Source: Rallus limicola (taxonomy: Eukaryota; Chordata; Aves; Gruiformes; Rallidae). Taken from it: DNA of 64,000 nt. The position numbers and the translations under genes were made by a program. The notes under the pieces were generated by a model. It was not told the origin of the DNA. It searched no databases and saw nothing but the letters and a program-made list of their open reading frames with translations. Where the stretch lies: NCBI GenBank assembly GCA_022605955.1, contig JAKCOZ010000001.1, positions 73,228,520 to 73,292,519 on the forward strand, read 5' to 3'. Below, in pieces: positions 11,601-23,900 of the stretch (its first letter is position 1; every line of letters starts with the position of its first letter).

Positions 11601-13844
11601 TGCATCCTCATACCCCCTGCTATATGGTTTCTATTGCCATCAATATTCCTCCACTGCTGTTTCTGTGTTTTAACTTCCTTTGTTATAGGTGAGCCTGTCG
11701 GGTTACATTTGGAAGAGGATCTGTGTTTAAGCCTCTCTCTGTTCTCCTTGTCTTTTAGCAGAATTTAAATTCTTGGACTCTCTCTGCAATGCCTGGCATG
11801 AATGAGGCATTAGAGCAGTATAATCCAGCCTCGGCAGCAACACGGGCCCTCTCAGGGTATGGGACTCACTGCAGGGTACCGCTGAGCTCCTCAGACACGG
11901 CTGCTCCCTGCCTCCCATGGCAGCAGCATGCATGGACAGTGCTTATCCCAGCAGCAAGCATTGAAATCCTTGTCCCTTGCTTGACATAGTCAGTGCATCA
12001 GGAGGGATGTAGGGAAGGAGGGAGTGTGATCCCTGGCAATGGAGCTGGGATGAAAGAGTAACTCACCGCAGACTCGAGAGGTCCTGCCCCGGAAGGGAAC
12101 TGAAATTAAACTAATGCCTGTAAATGCCAAAATACCCAGAAATCCTGTTCAATTCTGATTATATTATATCAGCCCTACTTTGCTGTCTCCCACTCAAATG
12201 GTAGACTTATCATCATGGCAGGCAGGATCGGAGCATGAAGCTTTCCACTTCTGCCTTTGTGGTGCTATTCACTGTCACACCGTCATGTATGGTGAGTTGG
12301 CTTCAGAGCTGAGCAGGCATGTCTTTTAATTTCTTGAGAGATTTTAGCTCCATGTAGAGGTTTAGTGCCTTGTAAAGTTCATCTGCTGATACTAAAGTGT
12401 CCGTATTATTTTTTTTTTACATACCTCCTGCACCTCAGATCCATTGATAATCAGGCTCATTAGATGGAGACTTGATATTTAACAGTCTTCACCTGAGGTC
12501 CAAAAGCTGTGATGATAAAGGATGATATCTGTGAGATGTTCATAATACCAACCGTCATTAATTTCAGAGTCAGGTGAGATGAATTGAGATAAAGTCCTGT
12601 ACTTCTCTTAGCAAGAGTTTCTCTAGACTCAGTAGGGTAATCCTATAGTAAGCCACATTTTTTTTCAGCAGTGCAGGATAGAAAATTAATGATGTCTGAT
12701 GAACTCTTAATTTCTTTTCAAAGGCAAATGAGGATGTTGGAAAGAAGTTATGCTACTGGCTTAATAGGATCCTTGTCTGCAGTGTAATGATCAGCAAAAC
12801 TTGATGGCACTGAGTATTACAATACAGTGCAGGATCCTGAACTCCTTAGCGGGCTGTACGACAGGGACATGGTCACGACCACTAACTCTCATTTGCCAAG
12901 GGCTAAAGCAACTACAGATTCAGTATCTCTGCAGTTGTTTCTTGGTTAGGAAACCATCAAAGTATGGCTGAATGTCAGAAAATGCCCAACATCCATTTTA
13001 TGAAAGTCATTGTACTTCTAGAAGCCTTAAATTGGGCCCGACAGCTAAAATGTATCATTAGGGTATTAGCAAATAGAGAAACTTGAGCACAGATTTATTT
13101 TTTGCTTTAGTTTCAACAGTTGCATAGAGCAAATATATACATGTGTGAAAGATCTTGGGCCAAATTATTGAACCACTTAGTAGGAAACTAGGAAGTGTAC
13201 ATTAAGAGAAATAAAAGAAGCTTTTAAAACCTAGAATTTAATGATAAATATTTAGATATTGTATATATTTATAAATGACTTAAGGAATATAATGATAGTA
13301 TTTAAACTTTCAGCATGTTTTATTGGGGGTTATTTTGCCTTTTAAAGTTGATGATGGTGAAATATTCATGCCATAATTTCAGTATTTAAAACTTGTTTAT
13401 GAATTATTTTATATATTTTTTTCCTGAAAAGGCAGTTACAGAAGAATCGTGTCAAAGGTGTCTATTTTTTTTTTGCACAAGAAAGATCTGTGAGATCTTT
13501 CCCAAATGAAAGGCTTCAGGGAGGAAGGTGATGGCCATGGGGTGTAGGGTTGTGCTGCTGCATATGCCTCGCTGATCAGTCCTCTGTGCAGCAGCCTTGG
13601 CAGCTTGCAGACAAATACAGAGCATCCTAAAAGGAGGAACCTGAAAATATAATAGGAAAGAGATTTAGAAAACATCGTACTGATAAGCTTTGCTATTTAC
13701 AACGGGCAAAGGTCTTTATTTCATAGGGCATATATATAACCTATCTAACATAAATATACAATTTAAACCAACTCTTAGTAGTTTCCTTTCCACAGAGTTT
13801 TTGGCTAAATATATTTCTCAAATCCAGAGACCATCTAATGTTGC
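8644..13844. other. no gene recognised
   Basis: The longest frame is about 132 codons (8,905-9,303, forward) in a GC-richer, pyrimidine-rich patch, with no recognisable domain. A splice-acceptor-like tract and a donor-like site bracket 9,130-9,181 (see findings). A short hairpin lies at 9,780-9,803. Otherwise there are AT-rich stretches with poly-T runs near 12.4 and 13.46 kb. Confidence 0.55.
9780..9803. repeat. 8-bp-arm inverted repeat
   Basis: AAGTATCT (9,780-9,787) and AGATACTT (9,796-9,803) are perfect inverted copies separated by 8 bases. A further partial copy (GAGTATCTT) follows immediately. This is a small hairpin with no assigned function. Confidence 0.6.
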
Positions 13845-13845
13845 C

Positions 13846-13900
13846 TGAAGTCAACAGGGCTACCATGGGCTTTGCTAAGCATTTGTCTTGCCCACAGTAA
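13846..13900. repeat. relic of ancient amniote repeat
   Basis: 'CTGAAGTCAACAGGGCTAC' is followed by 'GCTAAGCATTTGTCTTG', matching in order and spacing the recalled family also seen at 7.7 kb (a 'gaagtcaatgggactac' half, then a 'taagcatgtgcttaagtg' half). Only about 55 bases are recognisable. Family name and original length are unknown to me. Confidence 0.38.
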
Positions 13901-15989
13901 ACTCCTTAGAAAAACTGTTCATCTGTCTTCCTTTAACATACATTTTACTTTTCTCTGGTATAGTGATCCCATATTCACAAAGCTTCTCAGGCAAATCACT
14001 GGGAGGTGCACTTTTTTGTCTTGAGGTAAAGTTTGGCTCGTAATTACTGCACCATTTACCTACCACAGTAATCTAATAGCCCAGAACAGGACTGGTTCTG
14101 TATATTTAATGCCTCATGTTGACAGTCATGTTGGGGAAGATCATTTTACAATGTAGAGAAAGTAAAATATTATGGTTTTCTTAGGTAATTTCAAACAGTC
14201 CATTAAAAGTGTTTAAGAAGTGGCCTATAAAGTTTTAATTCTAGTTTTATTACATATTGAAATATTGCAAATCTTGAACTTTCCTTGCTTTTCTGACAAT
14301 CTACAACTCCTGTGCACTTAACAATATCACAGAACTGCCATGATAGATGCCTTTGGATTCATACTAGGCTTCCTTTCTGTTTAGATCAATACTATTATCA
14401 GAATGTCTTTTTCTTAATAGATTTACTTATTTAGTTAGTTATTACAATATTTTGGGGAGGTTTTTTCCTGGAACCTTGGTTGACATGGAATTAGGACTGC
14501 ACAGTTTTTGTGTTATGGGCAACAGTGATCTCAGCCATCCCACTTAGCCCCTAGGAAAAAACCAACACAACTTTTTAAGTGCTGGCAACCCTTAAGGGCT
14601 TGCTGTTTCCAGTTCTTTTTCACTGTCTGCTAAAAAGATATAAGAGTAGGGAAGGAAATTGTCCATCCAAGTAAATTAGGAACACTGAAAGGTCAGAGTG
14701 AGTAAGGTAAAGTGCTATTTTTCACAGAAAGAAAGAAGGATTTAAAAACCTTATTCTAGGGGAAAAGATTGTAAGAAAGGTAGGAAATGGCACAAGATTT
14801 GAATCTTGAGATAAAGTTGTAAGAGGAGATTAAAAAAATGGATAAAATGTCACGGGCAAAGAACAGCAGTCAGAGTGTCTAATCTGCATTTTGGAATTGG
14901 CACAGTATAATCGATTTTATATTGGTTGGCAGGAGAACTTGCTTAGCTTTTTCATTTGAACTGGTAACTAGAACATGGCAGTGGCCACACTGCTTTTCTT
15001 CACAAATACGTAGTTTCTTCCTTCTTATATGCTTGGACCACATTATGACAAAACTGTAAAGTTACTTATGTGTGAACTTCCTAAGTATTCTTGTTCTGTA
15101 AGAATACCTAAGTATGATCTTCCTGCAGGATCTGTGATAATATACATAATCCTTGGAATTTTGTCAGTGTGTGCGATTATTAATTCTTATGAGACTTTGA
15201 TTCAGATTTCCACATACCAATTGCAAGTGGATGCATTTGAAATCTACAGAATAATTCTACTAGTTCACCTGAAGTTTGCCTTTGACACACAGAGGAATTA
15301 TTCCACAGGCTTCAGTGGACTTTGCATAATTTTTGGAGTGCTAATAAGGGCCATGGAAATAAATATATATTCGCATATAAAACGTAAACTTACATATGTA
15401 CATATATACCTACATATATATGTTTTTAGGGGCAATACTGCCTTGCTACCTGGCGGATGTTTTACAGATTCCCTTATTTGACTTCCCCAGAGAAGCATTT
15501 TTTGTAAGTACGATTATTCAAGTCACTTACTGAACTGAGAATGCAGAATTGCTCAATATAAATTGAAAAATTGGCAGACTCTAGTGGCAATGATCTATGT
15601 GCATCTCTAGCCAATGCAGAAGAAATGCACTTTAAATTCTTGGCTTTAGAGGAAATCAAAGGCTCTAGCTAGCATAGAAGCTTGCATTCAGGAAATGTTC
15701 ATTAAAATTCCCTGAATAAAAATTACAAGATGGACATTGAAAGTGTTCATGGCACCTTGCTATCCATGCAAAACTTCATTCAATTGTCTCTATTTTCAAG
15801 GGAAATAATTTACTTCACAACAGATTCAACTAGTGATTTATTAATATGAACCACTCAAATAATTTCACATTGTGAGCAGTCAATGCTAGTCTTACTTTGT
15901 AAACACCAGTAAAGAAAGAAATCGCCAGCATGTTAAGTATATGACCAGCCCCAAGGACTTTAAATATGCCCAACAGAATTTGCTTCTCT
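13901..15989. other. no gene recognised; longest ORF judged non-coding
   Basis: Contains the longest ATG frame of the window, 150 codons at 15,029-15,481. Its predicted product is rich in Ile, Leu and Tyr because the DNA is AT-rich, shows no family motif, and ends in a TATATA-rich stretch near 15,360-15,425. A direct repeat of CCTAAGTAT and a short hairpin (15,085-15,107) fall inside it. I consider it a chance frame. Confidence 0.55.
15085..15107. repeat. 8-bp-arm inverted repeat
   Basis: GTATTCTT (15,085-15,092) pairs perfectly with AAGAATAC (15,100-15,107) across a 7-base loop, and is flanked by two direct copies of CCTAAGTAT. It is minor structure without a known role. Confidence 0.55.
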
Positions 15990-16243
15990 AGGAACAAACC
16001 TCTGATGCAGGAAGGAGTCTTGCAGCTGGAATGGAATAACCGTTTGAACCAGTACAGGCTGGGGGATGACCTGCTGGAGAAGAGCTCTGCAGAGAAGGAC
16101 CTGGGGGTCCTAGTTGAGGACAGGTTGGCCATGAGCCAGCAGTGCCCTGGTGGCGAAGAGAGACGATGGGATCCTGGGGTGCATCAGGAAGAGTGTGACC
16201 AGCAGGTCAAAGGAGGTGATCCTCCCCCTCTAGTCTGCCCTGG
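15990..16243 (+). mobile_element. CR1 LINE fragment, 5' part (interrupted)
   Basis: 5' portion of a truncated avian CR1 non-LTR retrotransposon. Translation from about 16,005 gives the C-terminal end of the ORF2 reverse-transcriptase region: a 'VLQLEWNN' stretch (usual CR1 form VLHLG-NN), then 'QYRLGDDLLE', 'SSAEKDLGVLVEDRL' and 'MSQQC', all hallmark CR1 phrases. A frameshift near 16,150 breaks the frame ('GGEERRWDP' where CR1 has a KANGILG-like phrase). The element is 5'-truncated, as is normal for CR1; the left edge is approximate. It stops at the CCTGG target site of the solo LTR and resumes at 17,440. It cannot move on its own, since endonuclease and catalytic RT regions are absent. Confidence 0.9.
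16239..16243. repeat. target site duplication, left copy
   Basis: CCTGG directly precedes the TG that starts the solo LTR. The same five bases follow its terminal CA at 17,435-17,439. Removing the LTR and one CCTGG restores an uninterrupted CR1 sequence, which shows that this is a true insertion duplication. Confidence 0.85.
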
Positions 16244-17434
16244 TGTGGTGGTTGAGCCATGGCTAAAGGCCAGATGCCCACCAAAATCAGTCTATTATTC
16301 CCCTTCTTAGTTGGACAGGGGAGAAAAATATAATTGGGCGTCTCAAGAGTCAAAATCATTAACGATGCAGGCAAAACAGACTCAACACAGAGTACAGAAG
16401 AGAAAGTTACCTAATTTGTTACACTATGCTTAAGAGAAAACAGTGAAAACAACCGGAGTCAGGAGTGCAACCAACAATCTTGAAACAAAATGCAACCAGG
16501 CAAACACTTTTCCCCCCACCACTCCCGCCTCAGCAGGCTTTAGTTAGAAGTTTGCTCCTTTCTTCCCTCCCAGTTGCAGCCCAAGAGGGGCAGGGACTGG
16601 GGGAAAATCGGGGACTCGGTAACACCTTCCCCCCACCCCTCCATTCTAAAGCAGACTTCCTTTTGGCCATGATTTTGCTCCCTTCTTCCCCCCCTACTCG
16701 CAGCACAGGACAGAGGGGCAGGGACTAGGACATGGGGGCTTTGGTCAGTCCCTTGCAAGTTGGTTTCCTTCTTGGCTGGGATGGGGGCATCCATTCCACA
16801 CAACCTCCCCCTGCTGCACCATAGGATCTCACCCACGAGAGCCAGTCCTCCACGAACTTTCTCCAAGGCAAATCTCTTCCCACCGGGCTTCATCTCTGCT
16901 CTGGCAGGCAGCAACAAATCACAGTGTCTCTCAGTCCCAGTCCTCCACGGGGCTATGGTGCCTCCTCCAGCAAACCTGTTTGGCTCATCTCTGTAGGTGG
17001 CTTGTGCTGGCAGGGGCTCATCCCAACATAAGTCACGGCATCTTCTCTATGTCTCCACCGGCTCCATCCCGTGTGGAGCCTCTCCACTGGGCAGGTTGTG
17101 TCTCTGCCTCCTCCATGAGTCCTCTCCTCCGGCTATTCCACATGCTTCTCCACTGGCAGCAGGGGCATCTCTCTCGCCCGGGTACCTGGGCGCCTCCTTC
17201 CCCAGCCTTCCAGGCAGTCTGTCAACTGCTTACATTTATATGCAAATATATATCACAATGCCCTTAATGGGCCAAAATTGCGGTCTTCTTGGAACTCCAT
17301 GTTCTGGTAGAGTCTTTGTCTCCTATATGTGATTCTCAGAGGCGCTATAAGCAGGCCTGCAGAAGATTCTAGCAGCCATTATCTGCAGCCTCTCGTCCCT
17401 CTCTCTCAGTACCCAACTATGCACAACTGCGACA
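16244..17434. mobile_element. solo LTR (ERVL-like) inserted in CR1
   Basis: A 1,191-bp segment starting TG and ending CA, flanked by a perfect 5-bp duplication (CCTGG). The ends are imperfect inverted repeats (TGTGGTGGTTG against the complement of CAACTGCGACA, 8 of 11 matching). It has no gag-pol interior, so it is a solo LTR left by recombination between the two LTRs of a provirus. The opening bases and the 'GTTGGACAGGGGAGA' phrase near 16,310 match an LTR family I recall as abundant in neoavian birds; the 5-bp duplication suits ERVL-class integration. The body is C/T-rich with TCC/CAC-type imperfect repeats (16,500-17,200) and one AT-rich spot (17,231-17,256). Transcriptional orientation is not clear, so no strand is given. 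Open frames of 80-125 codons inside it on both strands are compositional artefacts. Confidence 0.85.
17231..17256. promoter_or_regulatory. AT-rich TATA/octamer-like site in LTR
   Basis: Within the otherwise GC-rich LTR this AT-rich stretch contains TTTATA and ATATATA on the forward strand and a perfect ATGCAAAT octamer (17,240-17,247). LTRs carry a core promoter, so this is the best candidate for the former TATA region. It can be read on either strand, and activity is unknown. Confidence 0.3.
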
Positions 17435-17439
17435 CCTGG
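17435..17439. repeat. target site duplication, right copy
   Basis: CCTGG immediately after the LTR terminal CA, identical to 16,239-16,243. Confidence 0.85.
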
Positions 17440-17958
17440 TCAGGCCCCACCTGGAGTATTGTGTCCAGTTCTGGGATCCCTGGTATAAAAAGGACAGGGA
17501 TCTCCTTGAGAAAGTCCAGAGAAGGGCTACGAAGATGATTAAGGGCCTGGAACATCTCCCCTGTGAGGAAAGGCTGAGTGAGCTGGGACTGTTTAGTCTT
17601 GAGAAAAGAAGTCTAAGGGGGGACCTTATTAATGTTTATAAATATCTTAAGTATGGGATGCAGGGGGAAATGGCCAGCCCCTTTTCAGTGGTCTGTGGGG
17701 ACAGGACAAGGGGCAATGGCTGCAAGTTGGAGCACAGGAAGTTCCGCACCAACATGCGGAAGAACTTTTACACAGTGAGGGTGACAGAGACTGGGACAGG
17801 CTGCCCAGGGGGGTTGTGGGGTCTCCTTCTCTGGAGATATTCAAGACCCGTCTGGACGCCTCCCTGTGCAATATGAGCTAGGGAGCTGATTTGGCAGGGG
17901 GTTGGACCCGATGATCTCTTGAGGTCCCTTCCAAGCCCTATGATTCTGTGATTCTATG
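17440..17958 (+). mobile_element. CR1 LINE fragment, 3' part with 3' end
   Basis: Continuation of the CR1 copy after the LTR. It encodes, with frameshifts, the C-terminal ORF2 phrases 'RPHLEYC'-like, '[19 protein letters not shown]', '[13 protein letters not shown]', 'RTRGNG' and '[12 protein letters not shown]' (17,535-17,790). The frame breaks near 17,790, where CR1 normally reads HWNRLP. The 3' untranslated end has the diagnostic 'GTTGGACCCGATGATCTC' and 'GAGGTCCCTTCCAAGCCC' phrases and finishes with the octamers ATTCTGTG and ATTCTATG (17,943-17,958), the typical avian CR1 terminus. CR1 copies lack a poly-A tail, as here. Together with 15,990-16,243 about 770 bp of CR1 is present. Confidence 0.95.
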
Positions 17959-20900
17959 TCTGAAGAGGCCAAAATGGAGAAAGGGAAGAATTTAAAATCT
18001 TTTACAAAGGAGCAATATCCCTAGCAGACTTGGGTGGTTGCAGAAGAGATAAAGGACCGGACTTGACAAAGAGGACAGTATAGTCTCCTTGTAGAGCTTC
18101 AAAGCCTTTATTTTCTGCCAAGGAAGAAAGGCTGCTCTATTAGGTCTGTATATTGTCGCAAAATAAACCATCAGAGGTGGCTTCACTGAATGAGCAAACA
18201 ACTTAAGTACTCATACTGTTTGTCCTTGTATTGTACTGTTTTCTCACTGCCACCTTGGATTAAGTCCCGCAAGAACTTTCAAATGAGGCATGCAAATTGC
18301 TACTTTCCAACAATAAGTTCTTGGGCAAACATTTGTTATTTTAATAGATGTAAGTATGAAGTCAAAGTTGTGAGTCTTGTGGAATGTTTCTGAAATGTTC
18401 AATACTTCTCCAGAAGGTTGATGTGCATGTCAAATTCCTGAAGTTAAGCGGCATGTTGACTACCAGACAAAATTTAATAGCTGTGATAAGGCAATATATG
18501 TGCTTCATCAAGTTTTTGTAAAGAAATGCACTGCTAATACACACTGGATTGATTCCATAACATTTTTCACTCTTCCACAAACAAAAAGAAATTGCGTTAT
18601 TTTTTCTTATTTATTAATCTTCCTTTCAAAAGGATCTTTCTTTCTTCTGTAAAATTTCTTTGTCCTTTCACATTTTTTATTGACTAAAAATAAGAACTAG
18701 CTACATTTAACTTAAATAGTCAGAAGCAAGCATTGGGGTCAACAGAATTACAGAAAAGATGCACTTTCCCCTAATGTGTTGGTAGTTTTTTCTGTTATCC
18801 GATTTGACCATATTGATAGCAGGCATTTATGGATGTACTTATTAAGTAAGAGGATATCCATAATTTTAGAGTCTTTATAAGAGGCAGAAGCAGCAGCTGT
18901 GTTTCAGATTTAGGCATTTTCATCTTTGCAGCTTCAGAATTTGAAAATTACCTACAACCGATTGTCTGATTCATTGATTTCAAAGTTGTTCTATTGGTAA
19001 GAAAACTTTCTATTTCTTGGTGTAATTTTGTTGTGTTGGAACTTTCGGAGGAAATTTGGAAGGGGAATGTTCCACAGAATCAGAGGTGGAGTGGAGAGCT
19101 CCTGGTATTAAATGAAGTGCCTCAGTTTGGCACGCTTTTTCATATAGTGTAAGATATTACACAGATGGTACTGGCCACTAGCCAAACTGGCTATTGCTCT
19201 AGTCTCTCTGGCAGATGCTGGTGGGGTATCTCCTGGATGGTATTATTTCTGTCTCCTTTTCTCTTTGACATTCTGTGCCTTTCTCCCCTGCTCAACTGTT
19301 TTTTTGGCAGAGCACGTCCAACATAATTAATAATATTGTTTGTGTCATGCCTAAACTTTTACTTTGATTATGCATTTCATCTTTTGGAGGGTCTCATGTC
19401 TATCCAGTGGCTTTACTTGGCAAATCTTACTGCCAAGAAGACTGTATGTCACTACTTCCTCACATAACTTCTTACTTTTTCAGAAAAGGTCTGAAGGGCA
19501 TCTCTAAAACTCAGCTGTGTAAGGAACTGTGATATGCCAAGAGCATGCCATGAAATTCCAGCAAAGCTGGAGTTCAATTTTATGAACAGTAGTTTTTGAC
19601 TTTCAGACTTTAAAAAGAACTTGTTTCTAGATGTTTTTTGTAACCTCTGACTACATTATACTCTTGCTTCCTAAACTAATTAATAAGAATAATTTGGAGC
19701 TTTTGAAGTTAGTTTCTATTTGGCTAAAATAAACCCCGGTGACAAGGAGTCAGTGTATTTTCTTAGCATAATTGCCATATATTTAAATGTAGGGAAGAGT
19801 CTGATCATCTGAACAGAAGCAGCACATTCAGCTCACAGATGGTTTTTTTCTTGCCAAAGCCTCGGGCTAGGCATCTTTCCCTTATCCTACCAGACCTATG
19901 CTGCCTATCTTGCCTTGCTTTCTTTCCAGAATCCACACGGGCCATGTGAAAAAAATGGTGTATTTGGTGATTGTTCACATAGCAGTGTTTGAAGCTTGGG
20001 AAACCCAATTAAACTTCCATTCACTCCCATCCATGTGCTTATTCCCAGCAACAAGAATTTACCTGGTTACTGATTTACCTCCTTATTTAGATCGGTCTAC
20101 ATTTCCTTCTGCTGCCAACAAGACCTCAGAGTGCAAACATTCTTTTACATGAATATTCATCCCTTTAAGAAGGAAGTGGGACAGTTGGCATATTCAAGAG
20201 CCCTTGACGTGTTCCAGTACTTTTGCCTATATGACTTTTTGAACTGTGGACCAACACAGCATTAGTTGTTTTGAAATAAAAACCATCCCCATTCCAGAAA
20301 GCTCTTGGCATAGTATCTTGATTTTATTTATGGTTTTATACTAACTTGGACTGTGTTACTCTTGTAACTTAGGAATTAATTTATCTGTTTGTTTCATGGT
20401 AAAATGTCTAAGATACTAGATAAGTGATAGATAAATATTATTATTATAGATCTTTGTGTATTTCTGAGTGAAAACTTGAACTTGCATTTGACAAAGAACG
20501 TTTTGTTCTACTCTGCTATCTGTTGCTATTTTCCATATATAGAATTTTGTAAGCCCAGTTAACTCCTAGTTATGACATCAACATTAGCGAGTGGTAAGAC
20601 CACTAGCAGATGCAGATAAATTAGGATGAGATAGCTTAGGTAAAATACATCTTCTTCTAAATCTTGAATTAGGTTTTGCTTGTAACTCAGAAATGTGCAT
20701 GAGAACATTGTTTTCATTAGTGCATAGTTCAGTATCCCTGGGCAGTGGTTGGATTGCAAGAGTACCCTCATTAGTGACATTTAGATCACCTGAATTTAAT
20801 ACACCCACATATGTAATCTGTAAGCTCCTGTATTATCTGTTATTTCTAGGTTTTTTTCAATCACATCCCCTCAACATCCTACCCCTCACCCTCCATCCCC

Positions 20901-23900
20901 CCCCAAAAAAAAAAGGAAAAAAAGGAAAAAAAAATGCACCCTCACACCTACCTATGTATTTCTAAGTACCCTTTAGCTAATCACCTCATTCACTACAAAG
21001 GAGTGCAAGCTGGTGGGAAAGCTGTGGAAGTGCTTGGTCTGTGGAGTCACCTTGTGCACCTCCAAGGGGCAGCTTGTGCCCCAGTGCAGCTCTCAAGTAC
21101 TCCCTGAAGATTTCACATAAGGACAGGTCAGAGCACAAATAGGTAAATATCTCATGTAGTTTTCAGATTGCTTTTTGCCAAATTGAGTGTTAAATGCACC
21201 GGGAGTGAATTCCCCCAGAAAATGCTGAAGCTTGGGTGTCACCAGTCAGTGACACTTGTTACCCTGTGATGTCATGGTGCCCCATAGTTTAAGTGCCAGC
21301 TTTGCCAGAGGATATATAGATGAATTTCTATATGGAGTCTCATCAGAAGGTAGCAATTGCTTTATGTTTTTCCTGGAAACCACACGAATGAACACCAAAT
21401 CCAGCCTGGTTTTCTTAACTTGGAAAAGTTTTCAAGGTTGAATTTTCTAAAAATAGTGATACCTAACATTACCTGGAACTAATTCATGCTGTTCATTTTA
21501 CTGGTAACCAAGGGAGAGATACAGGGAAGTTATTGCCCCTCTGTTACACAATAATTCAGTGCAACTAGAAAATCTGTTATTTAGGAGATAATTTTAGCTT
21601 ACCGTTGAGGTTACAAGGCAATAAATGGCTCCTTGCTGTATCCTCAGAGTTTACCCAGCACATTTATGAGGCTATTTATTGCCCAGTGTACTTAGAACCA
21701 AGTTAAGTTATCACTACTGTATCAAATCTACATTAAAAAAAAAAAAACAACAGGTTTTTTCATTCATCCCTTCCTTTATTTCCCTTATTTCGCTTTCCTT
21801 GCCAGATATAAAGAGCTTATTTCCTCTGTATTGCTTTTTCCAAATAGAATTAGAGCAAATCATATTAAAAGAGCAAAACATTTTGCATTTTAATTGCAGC
21901 TGAATTTTATTAGTTCCTTGATTTTAATTGGTTAAAATTTTGTAAGTTTTTTTTTTTTCCTTAGGGAGAAAAGTGTGCTCTTGCTACAATCAATTTTGTT
22001 AAAAGGATAATTAATTGCTCTAGTATATAATGTGAAGTGGTTCACTTACTAAAATACTCTGTTTTGGATCATAACCAACTTATAAAATCCTATTTATATG
22101 AAAATTGTCCAAACTTAAGATTCCCCTATGATAGTGGAAAATATTATGCTAACAGTCCACATACCTTTTCTTTCTCTCAAGTTAGATAAACACTGACAGA
22201 ATGTAGGCAGGGATGGGATATTTTCTTTAATTGCACTGATGGAAAAAGTTTCTTTTCTAGTTTGAAAGATTTTTAAAATGTTTTTTGTGCCGTGTAGTAT
22301 CACCTGATTGAATTCATGTAAATGTACTTATGCTTCTGCCTGTGTACCACTCGCACGGATCACGGTTTTATGATTTCAGCTTACTCTGTATCCTGCAGAT
22401 TTGCTCCTTATTTCACATGCCTTTTATGAAGGCTGCCTGACACATACATATCTAACATACCCAACTGATATCCAAAATATAACCAATTTTGACAGGTGTT
22501 ATGAACAGCAGTCACGGAGCAAACTATCAACTCTCTCTCAGCCACAGAGCTAAGTATGTGGTCTTTGCCATCCTCTGGGGCTAGAGGAGAGAACTGGCAG
22601 ACAGTAATCCTGTGTTTTAATTGTGATTTAATTGTAAAGCTGGAGATCAGGACACCCAGAAATCTGTACTTGATGAATGTAGGAGTGCTAGCATCCACAG
22701 GGGACAGAAGCAGAGCAAAATAGAAAGCATGTAGTGTTGAACAAGTCTTGCGGCTTGTGGTAAATCCTGCTGTAGGGTCCTGGCTTTTGGGTCCAGATGA
22801 ATCTTCTCCCAGACTGGAATATCAATGCCAGTTGTGGCAGAGTGCAGCACACCTACCATATCATGCCCTCACTGAGGAGCCTCTCTCCAGGGCTTTGTTA
22901 ACGTTTATATATGGTGTATCCATCACTGCCATTTAATTTCTACCACCATCCTCTGAGGTTTCTCATGAAGTAAGTGTATTAAAGCACTTCCATGGCAGTA
23001 TTGCAGCTTTCATAATGCCAAAGCTATCAGGTACCAGTACAATTACAATAGTCATGCTGGTTTCATGCTCTGCTCTGTCTCTGGCCAAACTGCCTCTCAC
23101 TCATGCACTCCTGTCTACCTCCTCACTTGCCTTTCACTGCCTCTGCTCTTTCTCTACCCCAGCCAGCATCCCTTCTTCTTTTCAGCAACTTAGAGCTGTG
23201 AAGGGCTCTGGCAGGGTTGTCCCTGGGCCCCAGGCAGAGGATGAGAAAGATGGCTGGTCAGCAGTAGCAGGACCTGGGCACCAGGGCAATGAGAGTCTGA
23301 ACAGCCACCATGGGAAGAAACCCTAGGAGGGCTAGTCCTCCCCTAGTAAAGTCTCATGATCTTCTGTGCCAGGGGAACTCCCAATAATAGTCCCGATGTT
23401 TCAATCTTCTTTGCTTATCTGTAACGTTCCCTAAGGTGTTGTGAAATATTATTTGGGATGAGCCATCCCTAGACTCCAACCCTTTCTTTAGGAGTATCCC
23501 AGACCTTGCCAACATTCTCTGAAGGCAGAGAAGGCTGGCTCTTACGATTATTTTTTTTTCCCATGAATACTTCCACTTTTACAAAACAACCTTCTCTTCC
23601 TAAATCAGTGCACATCTGTAAGTGATTGCAGCAGAGCTGCAGCCAAAGCCCGGCCACCTTAGAAACCTCCAGCCTGTTTTAAAGCAGCTCTTAGCTGAGC
23701 GAGACGATGCTGGTCTTTTGCAATACACCCCTGACATCCAGTATGTACCGGGACCTGATTTGTAAAAATAGGTTCTTTTTTAAACTCTGGTATTTAAAAT
23801 AGCACACTATTTATAATTGCACATCAGGTGGAAACAAGAATCAGGCACAGGCTTTCAGCTACTTCAATGAAAAACACTGAAGCCCTTTCCAAGGGGATCT

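Noticed and set aside
15029..15481. 150-codon forward open frame, hydrophobic in parts
   Set aside because: Longest in the window but within chance for AT-rich DNA. Ile/Tyr/Leu bias follows composition, it runs into a TATATA stretch, and no family motif is visible.
16465..17332. Multiple open frames of 80-125 codons on both strands
   Set aside because: They lie inside the GC/CT-rich solo LTR, which is non-coding.
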